NCBI GenBank assembly: GCA_964370115.1
Contig: CAYJIA010000087.1
Location: 1 to 6,097, forward strand
Length of the DNA stretch: 6,097 bases
From: SIG603 sp964370115
GTDB lineage: Bacteria; Bacillota; Clostridia; Oscillospirales; Acutalibacteraceae
Direction of reading: 5' to 3'
Made by a program: the position numbers and the translations under genes. This document shows positions 1 through 5,302 of the stretch, piece after piece (within the stretch, counting starts at the first letter, position 1; every line of letters starts with the position of its first letter). The notes beneath the pieces were generated by a model that had not been told where the DNA came from, made no database searches, and worked only from the letters and a program-made list of their open reading frames with translations.

Positions 1-30
1 ATTTTGATTGACGCTGATTTGATAAAGATA

Positions 31-56
31 AGCCCTACCGTGTTGGCGGTAGGGCT
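31..56 (-). terminator. Probable intrinsic terminator after the glycosylase-like gene
   Basis: A perfect 10-bp GC-rich stem (AGCCCTACCG with CGGTAGGGCT) closes a 6-nt loop. Read on the minus strand it lies 45 nt past the stop of the gene at 102-767 and is followed by TATCTTTATC, a broken T-rich tract. Read on the plus strand the tail is AAATTTGTT, which is weaker, but the hairpin could also stop a plus-strand gene entering from the left, so it may work in both directions. The stem is seen directly; the termination role is inferred. Confidence 0.6.
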
Positions 57-101
57 AAATTTGTTAAATCTTATTTTTAATAAAGTAGAGCTCATACAAA
101 T

Positions 102-767
102 TTAAACTAACTCATAATTTATTGAGCGTCGTGCAGATGGGTGGAAGGTTGAATATACCGTAACTTCTTTATTTTGACCTATGTCAGCAGTGAATTTTTT
201 AAAAGTTACTTTTTTAGAAGGTGTGCTTTTATTTAAACAAAAACCATCGTCTTCATTATTTGCTGTCAAATATAATTTTTTGAGTTTTTCATATATATCT
301 TTTGTTGTAACTATGTATTTGAGGTCGTTCAAATTTTCTAAAATATAGCGTCGATTAATAATAATTTCGCAACAATTGCAAGGTTTTTCTAAATCAATTT
401 TGATGGGGGTGATGGTTTTAGATTCAGATAATTTCTTTAATGTTTTAGTATAACATTTGCTTTGTGATCCGTAACCTTTTATTGGATATAAATTCATGTA
501 AGCAATTCTTTTTATATCGTTTTCTTGTAACGATTCTAGAATATTACAAAACACATTATAATATTTTGTTGCTGATTTTCCATAGATTTTACTTCTATCG
601 TCACTAGATGTTTGGATGATATCTTTAATCCAAAAAGAGCTTGCGATTTTACCATCACTATTTGGTTCTCTCATTAAAAATAAAACTCCATTAAAAATTT
701 CCTTTTTAGTTACATAGCCTTCAATCGGTGTATCCCTATTTTTGACAAAATAATCTTCAATTTTCAT
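102..767 (-). CDS. Uracil-DNA glycosylase-superfamily-like protein (divergent)
   Basis: A 221-residue soluble protein with no signal peptide or membrane segment. Three short motifs, in the order expected of the uracil-DNA glycosylase fold, suggest the family: FLMREPN at residues 30-36 (the N-terminal xxEPx loop), a strand ending in NLYP at 92-95, and TFHPSARR at 207-213, which resembles the C-terminal HPS DNA-intercalation loop. Enzymes of this fold cut damaged or foreign bases from DNA, but this copy is too divergent for its substrate to be named and its activity is inferred. Cysteines at 130, 132 and 133 (CNCC) could bind metal or mean nothing. The start at 767 is chosen because AAGGTAGG lies 6 nt upstream; the longer in-frame start at 818 would overlap the WYL gene and lacks such a site. 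It follows that gene by 31 nt on the same strand, probably as one transcript. Base composition is unusual: about 24% G+C over 181-300, against 38% in a sample of the WYL gene, which suggests separate acquisition. Confidence 0.45.
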   Translation of the reverse strand: MKIEDYFVKNRDTPIEGYVTKKEIFNGVLFLMREPNSDGKIASSFWIKDIIQTSSDDRSKIYGKSATKYYNVFCNILESLQENDIKRIAYMNLYPIKGYGSQSKCYTKTLKKLSESKTITPIKIDLEKPCNCCEIIINRRYILENLNDLKYIVTTKDIYEKLKKLYLTANNEDDGFCLNKSTPSKKVTFKKFTADIGQNKEVTVYSTFHPSARRSINYELV

Positions 768-773
768 AATTTT

Positions 774-781
774 CCTACCTT
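774..781 (-). promoter_or_regulatory. Ribosome binding site fixing the start at 767
   Basis: On the minus strand this reads AAGGTAGG, 6 nt before the ATG at 767. It decides between this start and the upstream in-frame ATG at 818, which lies inside the WYL gene. Confidence 0.6.
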
Positions 782-798
782 TCAAATTAAAATAATCC

Positions 799-1839
799 CT
801 ACAACTCATAATTCTCACAAGCTCTCCTAAGGTCGTTTTTCACCTCCTCTACAAGTGATTTTGGGCTTAGTATTTTTGTGTGGACTGCGTATTGCACTGC
901 CCAATTTTTCATTGCGGTTAAGTTCACTCTAACACTCACGGTAAGTTCGTACTCACTTATGTCGGATAGTGCCATTCTGTCGCCAAACCAGTCGTAAAGC
1001 TCGTTTAATAAGTATCTTTTCGCCCTAAATCTCACCATGGCACTCTCGCCTGGGAACATGTAGATATGCTCTGCTACATATGTGTTTAAATCGAGGTCGG
1101 ATTTGCCGCCCTCAAGCGTTTCTATCGCTTTTCTTGGTGTGTCTAAAATGCTAATATTTTGTATTCTATCTACTCGGTAATTTGAGATATCGTTATATTT
1201 ATCGGTGTTGCAAATAAGGTAATATTCGCCATGTATGACAGCCAGTTGATAAGGATTAATTATGTACTCTTTATTCGTGCCGTCTTCGTCCTTTTTGGTG
1301 TGTTTTTTCTTATCGATACCAATTTCGTTATATAAAAACTTAACCTGCTTATTGTTATTTATCGCCTCGTCAAGAATTTCTATGGTTAAAAATATTTGCG
1401 CATTGCCACTAGAATAATTTTTGATGTTTTTTGCGTGCTTAATTTTAGAGCTGAAATATTTATTGGATAAATTTTCAATTTTCTCTATTAATCTTTTCTT
1501 GTTGTTTTTATCGATATTTCCAGAAAACAATATGCCGTCAATCATCATTCTAAGTTCAGCGTCATCAAATTTTCGCCTTAGATACCAATTAGTTAAAATA
1601 GTTTCTTCTTCGCCGTTTTTATTTTTTCGAGTAACTTCATCGTTATATATTTCGTATCCAAAATCCTTTAAATTAAGCAAATTTCGTTTAACGGATTTTC
1701 TATCGACTTTCATGTTGTAGTCTTTTTGGAGCAAGTCGATAATTTGCTTTTGGGTTAAAGTGTGCTCGCTGTCCGTGTGTTTTTTTAGTATGTCTAAGAT
1801 GTAGATTATTACTAGTTTTTTAGGTTGTTCGCCATACAT
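799..1839 (-). CDS. WYL-domain transcriptional regulator (HTH + WYL + C-terminal WCX)
   Basis: A cytoplasmic DNA-binding regulator of 346 residues, the usual size for the YafY/PafBC-like WYL family. Residues 1-65 form a winged HTH (LTQKQIIDLLQ, then DRKSVKRNLLNLKDFGYEI as the recognition region). Residues 154-235 are the WYL domain, with NPYQLAVIHGEYYLI at 196-209 and the YRVDRIQNISIL strand at 221-232. Residues 255-340 match the C-terminal WCX extension, ending in a W-x-V-x-Y region (WAVQYAVHTKILSP). WYL domains of known members sense nucleic-acid ligands, often single-stranded DNA, and many control DNA-damage or phage-defence genes. The ligand here is unknown. The start at 1839 follows GGAGG by 8 nt; an upstream in-frame ATG at 1917 would run through the shared promoter region. 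It diverges from the phosphatase/rtcB operon and shares a 100-nt control region with it, so it probably regulates that operon and itself. Confidence 0.9.
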   Translation of the reverse strand: MYGEQPKKLVIIYILDILKKHTDSEHTLTQKQIIDLLQKDYNMKVDRKSVKRNLLNLKDFGYEIYNDEVTRKNKNGEEETILTNWYLRRKFDDAELRMMIDGILFSGNIDKNNKKRLIEKIENLSNKYFSSKIKHAKNIKNYSSGNAQIFLTIEILDEAINNNKQVKFLYNEIGIDKKKHTKKDEDGTNKEYIINPYQLAVIHGEYYLICNTDKYNDISNYRVDRIQNISILDTPRKAIETLEGGKSDLDLNTYVAEHIYMFPGESAMVRFRAKRYLLNELYDWFGDRMALSDISEYELTVSVRVNLTAMKNWAVQYAVHTKILSPKSLVEEVKNDLRRACENYEL

Positions 1840-1847
1840 TAAAATCG

Positions 1848-1852
1848 CCTCC
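1848..1852 (-). promoter_or_regulatory. Ribosome binding site of the WYL regulator
   Basis: GGAGG on the minus strand, 8 nt before the ATG at 1839. It supports the shorter protein over the in-frame ATG at 1917, which lies upstream of the likely promoter. Confidence 0.75.
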
Positions 1853-1858
1853 GAAAAT

Positions 1859-1887
1859 ATTATACCACCGCCGATGTACCATTTTTG
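1859..1887 (-). promoter_or_regulatory. Candidate promoter of the WYL regulator
   Basis: A perfect minus-strand TATAAT lies at 1864-1859. The -35 position at 17-nt spacing (1882-1887) reads CAAAAA, a poor match, and sits inside the direct repeats. The predicted transcript start falls near the GGAGG, giving a very short leader, so an alternative start point further upstream is possible. Confidence 0.45.
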
Positions 1888-1893
1888 TACCAT
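1875..1893. repeat. TGTACCAT direct repeats, candidate operator of the divergent promoters
   Basis: TGTACCAT occurs at 1875-1882 and again at 1886-1893, a period of 11 bp or about one helical turn, so two protein subunits could bind the same DNA face. The centre (1884) is 22.5 bp from the middle of both outward TATAAT boxes (1859-1864 on minus, 1904-1909 on plus) and covers both -35 positions. The repeat and its symmetry are seen directly; binding by the WYL protein is inferred. Confidence 0.55.
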
Positions 1894-1909
1894 GCCCTTA
1901 TTGTATAAT
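1881..1909 (+). promoter_or_regulatory. Candidate promoter of the phosphatase/rtcB operon
   Basis: A perfect TATAAT at 1904-1909 precedes the phosphatase start by 30 nt. The -35 position at 17-nt spacing (1881-1886) reads ATTTTT, far from TTGACA, and overlaps the TGTACCAT repeats. A good -10 with a poor -35 that lies under an operator is typical of activator-dependent promoters, although repression would also fit. Confidence 0.5.
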
Positions 1910-1939
1910 AAACACAACGAAAAAACAAGGAGTGATTAA

Positions 1940-2611
1940 GTGAAATATGTGGTGAGCGATATACACGGCGAGTTTGAAAAGTATCAAAAGATTTTTAAGG
2001 CGATAGATTTTAAAGACGGCGACACGCTATACGTTTTGGGAGATGTGGTCGATAGAGGAGAAAACTCCATTAAAATCTTGCAAGACATGATGAAAAGACC
2101 GAATGTAAAACCTCTAATCGGAAACCATGAATACATGGCGCTGACTTGCCTTAAAATGCTAAGTAAGGAAAACACTGATAAAGAACTACTTAATTCTTAT
2201 TTTGAAAGTTGGTTTAGAAATGGTGGAAAATCTACTTTTAATGAGTTTAACGAACTGTCTAAAAAAGATCAAAAGGAAATCATAGATTATTTAGGCGAGT
2301 TTGAACTGTATGAAGAAATTGAATGTGGTGGTAGAAAATTCATACTCGTCCATGGTGGTTTGAGGAACTTTGATGAAGACACTCCGCTTGATGAATACGG
2401 AATATACGACCTAATTTTCACAAGAACCGACTATGAAAAAGTGTATTTTAAGGACAAATTTTTAGTAACAGGCCACACCCCAACAAAGCTTATCTGGGGC
2501 AAAGATGAGGTGTACAAAAAGAATAATCATATAGCAATAGACTGCGGCAGCGTGTACGGCGGCAAGCTTGCGGTATATTGCTTAGATAATGCTCGTGAGG
2601 TTTATATATAG
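1940..2611 (+). CDS. PPP-family metallophosphatase (Ser/Thr phosphatase / calcineurin-like)
   Basis: A 223-residue cytoplasmic enzyme with the full metal-binding signature of the PPP/lambda-phosphatase type: SDIHG at residues 6-10, GDVVDRG at 34-40, GNHE at 61-64, VHGG at 137-140 (His138) and TGHTPT at 177-182. DCGSVYGG at 201-208 is the usual C-terminal strand. These residues hold a dinuclear metal centre that hydrolyses phosphomonoesters or diesters. Family members act on phosphoproteins, dinucleotides or nucleic-acid ends, and the sequence does not settle which. The start is GTG at 1940, supported by AAGGAG 7 nt upstream; no better in-frame ATG is near. It is the first gene of the plus-strand block that ends in rtcB, divergent from the WYL regulator. 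Next to an RNA ligase that acts on 2',3'-cyclic phosphate or 3'-phosphate ends, a role in processing RNA ends is attractive, but this is inference. Confidence 0.9.
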   Translation: MKYVVSDIHGEFEKYQKIFKAIDFKDGDTLYVLGDVVDRGENSIKILQDMMKRPNVKPLIGNHEYMALTCLKMLSKENTDKELLNSYFESWFRNGGKSTFNEFNELSKKDQKEIIDYLGEFELYEEIECGGRKFILVHGGLRNFDEDTPLDEYGIYDLIFTRTDYEKVYFKDKFLVTGHTPTKLIWGKDEVYKKNNHIAIDCGSVYGGKLAVYCLDNAREVYI

Positions 2612-2617
2612 TGTGCA

Positions 2618-2646
2618 TTGAATGTCTGAATTTGTGGGAGTATAAT
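2618..2646 (+). promoter_or_regulatory. Internal promoter before the unknown gene and rtcB
   Basis: TTGAAT (2618-2623) and TATAAT (2641-2646) are separated by exactly 17 nt, starting 7 nt past the phosphatase stop. It could drive the gene at 2700 and rtcB independently of the WYL-controlled promoter. Confidence 0.65.
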
Positions 2647-2686
2647 TAGAGTAATGATAGTCGTGGAAATAAAATTTAATTAAAAG

Positions 2687-2694
2687 AAAGGTGA
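2687..2694 (+). promoter_or_regulatory. Ribosome binding site fixing the start at 2700
   Basis: AAAGGTGA lies 5 nt before the ATG at 2700. The in-frame GTG at 2691 is part of this site itself, so it is not the start. Confidence 0.6.
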
Positions 2695-2699
2695 TTGTT

Positions 2700-3269
2700 A
2701 TGAGTGAATTCAAAATACCAACTAAAGAAGAAATACTAAAAGCTATTGAGGAATGGAGTGAAAGTGATAAACAACAAGATATTGCACTTACAAAACTATT
2801 TACTGAAATTATGCCAAAAAACGATAATTTAAATGAAGTATTAATTAAAGTCGCAAGCCTAAATGCTTTTTATAGCACTCAGATTAATAATAATGAATTA
2901 TATGAAGTCGCAAAACAGATTACTTTAATAAAAGATATTGATAGAAGGTTAATAAGTGGCGACTTAACAATTGTAAATGAAATTACTTACAATGGAGCAA
3001 CGAAAAAAATATATTCTTTTGCCACTAAATACTGCAGTTTTCATAATCCAAAAGTATATCCAATTTATGATAGTGCAGTTGATAAAATGCTTTGGAATTT
3101 TCAAAAAATGGGAAAAATGAAATCATTTAAACATAAAGATTTAAATGAGCACAGTGAAAACAGGTATGAGATATTCTGCGATATTATCGCAGATTTTATT
3201 AACACATATAATTTGGGAGACTTAAGCATTAAACAAGTTGACCAATATTTATGGATAACAGGAAAATAA
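2700..3269 (+). CDS. Unrecognised AT-rich protein, possibly a remote helix-hairpin-helix (HhH-GPD-like) relative
   Basis: A 189-residue, mostly helical, soluble protein without signal peptide or membrane segment. I do not recognise the family with confidence. The most distinctive stretch is FATKYCSFHNPKVYPIYDS (about residues 104-122), followed by a Val two residues on. A helix followed by P-x-x-D-x-x-V loosely recalls the PvDthV strand of HhH-GPD DNA glycosylases, but the Gly-rich hairpin those enzymes carry is not visible, so this is only a hint. LNAFYST near residue 54 is another likely conserved patch. The gene sits between the phosphatase and rtcB, has its own promoter at 2618-2646, and ends 18 nt before rtcB. 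Its composition differs sharply from its neighbours: about 27% G+C over 2701-3060 against about 47% over 3421-3600 in rtcB, which points to insertion into an older phosphatase-rtcB pair. The gene call is secure; the function is open. Confidence 0.85.
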   Translation: MSEFKIPTKEEILKAIEEWSESDKQQDIALTKLFTEIMPKNDNLNEVLIKVASLNAFYSTQINNNELYEVAKQITLIKDIDRRLISGDLTIVNEITYNGATKKIYSFATKYCSFHNPKVYPIYDSAVDKMLWNFQKMGKMKSFKHKDLNEHSENRYEIFCDIIADFINTYNLGDLSIKQVDQYLWITGK

Positions 3270-3287
3270 ATAAAGTTAGGAGTACCA

Positions 3288-4406
3288 ATGAACCAAATAA
3301 CAATTAACGGAAAATATGGTGATGCAAAAATCTTTACCGGCGAGCTTGAAACTTCTGCCGAGGGGCAAATTCGAGCGCTACTCGAGCAAGAATTTGTAAA
3401 GGACAGCAAAATTAGAATAATGCCCGATGTTCACGCCGGAAAAGGCTGTGTTATCGGCACGACTATGACCATAAGTGACTATGTCGTGCCGAACCTCGTC
3501 GGTGTGGATATCGGCTGTGGAATGCTCACCACTTTGCTTGACAAAAAACGGATTGAACTGCCAAAGCTTGACAGCTTTATAAAAGATAATATTCCAAGTG
3601 GTAGAAATGTCAGAGGGCGTGCGCATAGAAGTCACGGCAGAATTGACTTAGAAGAGCTTAAATGCTATAAAAATCTCAATACAAAGCGAGCAAAAGAGAG
3701 CTTAGGAACTCTCGGTGGCGGAAATCATTTTATTGAGGTGGATAAAGACGACGAGGGAAATTTATATCTTGTGATCCACACAGGCAGCAGAAATTTAGGC
3801 AAGCAAGTCGCAGAATATTATCAAAAAATAGCTTATGACAATGTGGGCGGAAGAGCGCAAGAAGAAATCCCTTACGAGCTTGCACCACTCACAGGCGAAG
3901 CCCTAAATAACTACTTGCACGATATTAAAATAATGCAAAAATTTGCTTCGCTAAACCGCAAAATCCTACAAGAAATAATTCTCGACGGAATGAAATTAAA
4001 GGAGCAAAATTCATTTGAAACTATCCACAACTATATCGATACAGACAATATGATTTTGAGAAAAGGCGCAGTTTCTGCAAGGAAAGACGAAAAACTTTTA
4101 ATCCCGATAAACATGCGTGACGGCAGTTTAATCTGCACAGGGATTGGCAATGAGGATTGGAACTGCTCCGCTCCACACGGTGCAGGCAGAAAGTATAGCC
4201 GAAAAGACGTCGCCGATAGATTTACCTTGTCGTCATTTAAAAAGGAAATGAATGGAATTTTTTCGACATCAATAACAAAAAACACCCTCGACGAATGCCC
4301 CATGGCGTATAAATCCATGGACTATATCGTGGAGAATATTTCTGAAACTGTTAAGATTTATAAAATTATAAAGCCAATTTATAATTTTAAGGCGAGTGAG
4401 TTTTGA
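3288..4406 (+). CDS. rtcB: RtcB, GTP-dependent RNA-splicing ligase
   Basis: RtcB joins RNA 2',3'-cyclic phosphate or 3'-phosphate ends to 5'-OH ends with GTP and Mn2+, passing through a guanylylated histidine. In bacteria it repairs cleaved tRNA or rRNA. All hallmark motifs are present in order: MPDVHAGKGCVIGTTM (45-60), GVDIGCGM (72-79, with Asp74 and Cys77 as metal ligands), LGGGNHFIE (142-150, His147), VIHTGSRNLGKQV (162-174, His164), the HN of ETIHNYID (His247), and SAPHGAGRKYSR (294-305), whose His297 matches the guanylylated residue. DECPMAYK at 335-342 is the conserved C-terminal motif. At 372 residues it is a little shorter than the E. coli enzyme (408) but appears complete and has no intein. 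It ends in NFKASEF rather than the common terminal VKG. AGGAG lies 5 nt before the ATG. It is the last clear gene of the block that starts with the phosphatase. No RtcA cyclase, RtcR regulator or PrfH partner is in view. Confidence 0.97.
   Translation: MNQITINGKYGDAKIFTGELETSAEGQIRALLEQEFVKDSKIRIMPDVHAGKGCVIGTTMTISDYVVPNLVGVDIGCGMLTTLLDKKRIELPKLDSFIKDNIPSGRNVRGRAHRSHGRIDLEELKCYKNLNTKRAKESLGTLGGGNHFIEVDKDDEGNLYLVIHTGSRNLGKQVAEYYQKIAYDNVGGRAQEEIPYELAPLTGEALNNYLHDIKIMQKFASLNRKILQEIILDGMKLKEQNSFETIHNYIDTDNMILRKGAVSARKDEKLLIPINMRDGSLICTGIGNEDWNCSAPHGAGRKYSRKDVADRFTLSSFKKEMNGIFSTSITKNTLDECPMAYKSMDYIVENISETVKIYKIIKPIYNFKASEF
4361..4389 (+). repeat. Perfect 12-bp all-A/T hairpin at the end of rtcB
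   Basis: TAAAATTATAAA (4361-4372) and TTTATAATTTTA (4378-4389) are exact reverse complements around the 5-nt loop GCCAA. It lies in the last codons of rtcB, just before the AAGGCGA that precedes the GTG at 4396. There is no GC in the stem and no U-tract after it, so it is not a standard terminator. It may protect the 3' end of the mRNA or be a product of A/T-rich coding. Confidence 0.5.
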
Positions 4407-4518
4407 TTTAATAAAATTCACATATATCGAAAAATTGCTATATAAAAAGCCGATCATTGCTGAATATGTGAAAAAAGGTTTAATTGTAAAAGACGGGAAC
4501 GTGAAAAAAACTCTGTAA
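4396..4518 (+). CDS. Possible 40-residue small protein overlapping the rtcB stop, or gene remnant
   Basis: An open frame starts with GTG at 4396, inside the last codons of rtcB, and ends with TAA at 4518. It would encode 40 residues rich in Lys and Ile/Leu, including YIEKLLYKKPIIAEYVKKG and the tail VKDGNVKKTL. AAGG lies a few nt before the GTG, so translation could be coupled to rtcB termination through the 11-bp overlap. The peptide has a plausible amphipathic character and ordinary codon use, but it matches no family I recognise. An open frame this long can occur by chance in A/T-rich DNA, and it could equally be the tail of a decayed gene. Confidence 0.3.
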   Translation: MSFDLIKFTYIEKLLYKKPIIAEYVKKGLIVKDGNVKKTL

Positions 4519-4679
4519 ATAGTGAAAATCTAGGCTTCCACTATAAATGCCGTCATTTCCTTCATTCGGTTTTTGTACTATGTGTCTTGTTTCTTATTTT
4601 TGAACACATGATTATAATTAGTACCTCAGTCTACATAAAAAAAACAACATGAATATTTTCTTAATTTTTACAAAAACTA
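4519..4679. other. Non-coding gap between rtcB block and HTH operon
   Basis: With 4407-4518 this makes a 326-nt stretch without a certain gene. It contains a weak hairpin ATAGTG/CACTAT at 4519-4544, a weak GCCG...CGG pairing followed by TTTTT (4549-4574) that might serve as a poor terminator for rtcB, and a 6-bp inverted repeat ATGTGT/ACACAT at 4580-4609. A lone TATAAT at 4613-4618 has no good -35. None of these is strong enough to call on its own. Confidence 0.5.
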
Positions 4680-4708
4680 TTGACCATATAACGGCTCGCC
4701 GTTATAAT
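4680..4708 (+). promoter_or_regulatory. Strong promoter of the HTH-nucleotidyltransferase operon
   Basis: TTGACC (4680-4685) and TATAAT (4703-4708) are separated by exactly 17 nt, a near-consensus housekeeping promoter. The predicted transcript starts near 4715, directly before the ribosome binding site GAGGTAGGTG (4716-4725), so the leader is very short. Confidence 0.85.
4687..4706. promoter_or_regulatory. 20-bp palindromic operator within the promoter
   Basis: TATAACGGC and GCCGTTATA are perfect 9-bp inverted arms around a TC centre. The palindrome fills the spacer between the -35 and -10 boxes and overlaps the first four bases of the -10. A dimeric HTH protein bound here would block RNA polymerase. 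The adjacent XRE-type protein is the obvious ligand, which would make the operon self-repressing. Confidence 0.8.
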
Positions 4709-4732
4709 AATAGTAGAGGTAGGTGAAATGCT

Positions 4733-5302
4733 ATGCTCATTATTGATATAATGACACAAAAAAATATAACTAAATATAAGTTGTCAAAAAACAGCGGTGT
4801 TCCGTATGCGACTGTGAATGATATATGTAACGGAAAAGCAAAACTTCATAAATGCTCAGCCGAAACAATTTATAAAATATCAAAAGAACTCGGCGTTTCA
4901 ATGGAAAATTTGATAGAACCTTATTTTGAAACACGAATAAGTTTTGAACTTTTCAAAAGCAATGTTTGCCATAGATTAAAGGAGCTCGGCGATATAGATT
5001 TTATTATTGAAACTTTGGAAAATAATGATATTACTAAATACTACAACAAAAAATGGTATCCCGAATGTTTTTATCTTCTTGCAATGCTTGACTATGTGAG
5101 CCAGCAAAACGGTGTGGATTTATGCAATAAATATGATACTCTCCGAAATCAAAAATTAGATGAGATAATCTATCCATCAAGTATAAATGCAATCTCTAAA
5201 ATACAGAAAAGTGATGATGTTAAACGCAAAGCATATATGAGTGCAATTCCCGAATTTGCACGATTTAACATTGTAGAAAACGAGGTGCGAAATGTCATCT
5301 AA
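4733..5302 (+). CDS. XRE-type HTH protein, probable antitoxin and autorepressor
   Basis: A 189-residue cytoplasmic protein. Residues 1-62 are a Cro/CI-type helix-turn-helix: ITKYKLSKNSGVPYATVND carries the two DNA-binding helices, and SAETIYKISKELGVSMENLI is the usual closing segment. The rest (about 65-189) is an unrecognised, mainly helical domain that probably holds the partner protein or dimerises. It is the first gene of an operon, and its start at 4733 follows GAGGTAGGTG. Its 3' end overlaps the nucleotidyltransferase gene by 11 bp, so the two are translated together, as is usual when an antitoxin must match its toxin. The 20-bp palindrome in its promoter is the likely binding site. The HTH is clear. 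The antitoxin role rests on the pairing with a DUF6036/AbiEii-like partner and is inferred; a plain repressor of the partner is the alternative. Confidence 0.82.
   Translation: MLIIDIMTQKNITKYKLSKNSGVPYATVNDICNGKAKLHKCSAETIYKISKELGVSMENLIEPYFETRISFELFKSNVCHRLKELGDIDFIIETLENNDITKYYNKKWYPECFYLLAMLDYVSQQNGVDLCNKYDTLRNQKLDEIIYPSSINAISKIQKSDDVKRKAYMSAIPEFARFNIVENEVRNVI

Noticed and set aside
1..105. Plus-strand frame open from the left edge to a TAA at 103-105
   Set aside because: It runs straight through the GC-rich hairpin at 31-56 and ends inside the stop region of the opposite gene, so it is more likely chance. An upstream gene could instead end at TGA 5-7 or 9-11, which cannot be decided.
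1421..1720. Plus-strand open frame of 99 codons
   Set aside because: It lies opposite the WYL gene, has no ribosome binding site and its product is a Ser/Phe/Leu-rich string with no family features.
3101..3635. Two minus-strand open frames opposite the unknown gene and the start of rtcB
   Set aside because: They are antisense to clearly coding sequence and have no motif or start signal.
4031..4457. Minus-strand open frames opposite the end of rtcB
   Set aside because: They are antisense to the conserved RtcB catalytic and C-terminal motifs and show no coding features of their own.
4549..4574. GCCG...CGG pairing followed by TTTTT as an rtcB terminator
   Set aside because: Only three to four base pairs close a 14-nt loop, too weak to call as an intrinsic terminator.
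4613..4618. TATAAT in the gap before the HTH operon
   Set aside because: At usual spacing the -35 position is a poor match (TTTCTT), and the promoter at 4680-4708 is far better.
4728..4751. Seven-codon frame starting at ATG 4728, overlapping the HTH gene start
   Set aside because: It is out of frame, tiny, and shares the ribosome binding site with the HTH start. A leader-peptide role is possible but nothing supports it.
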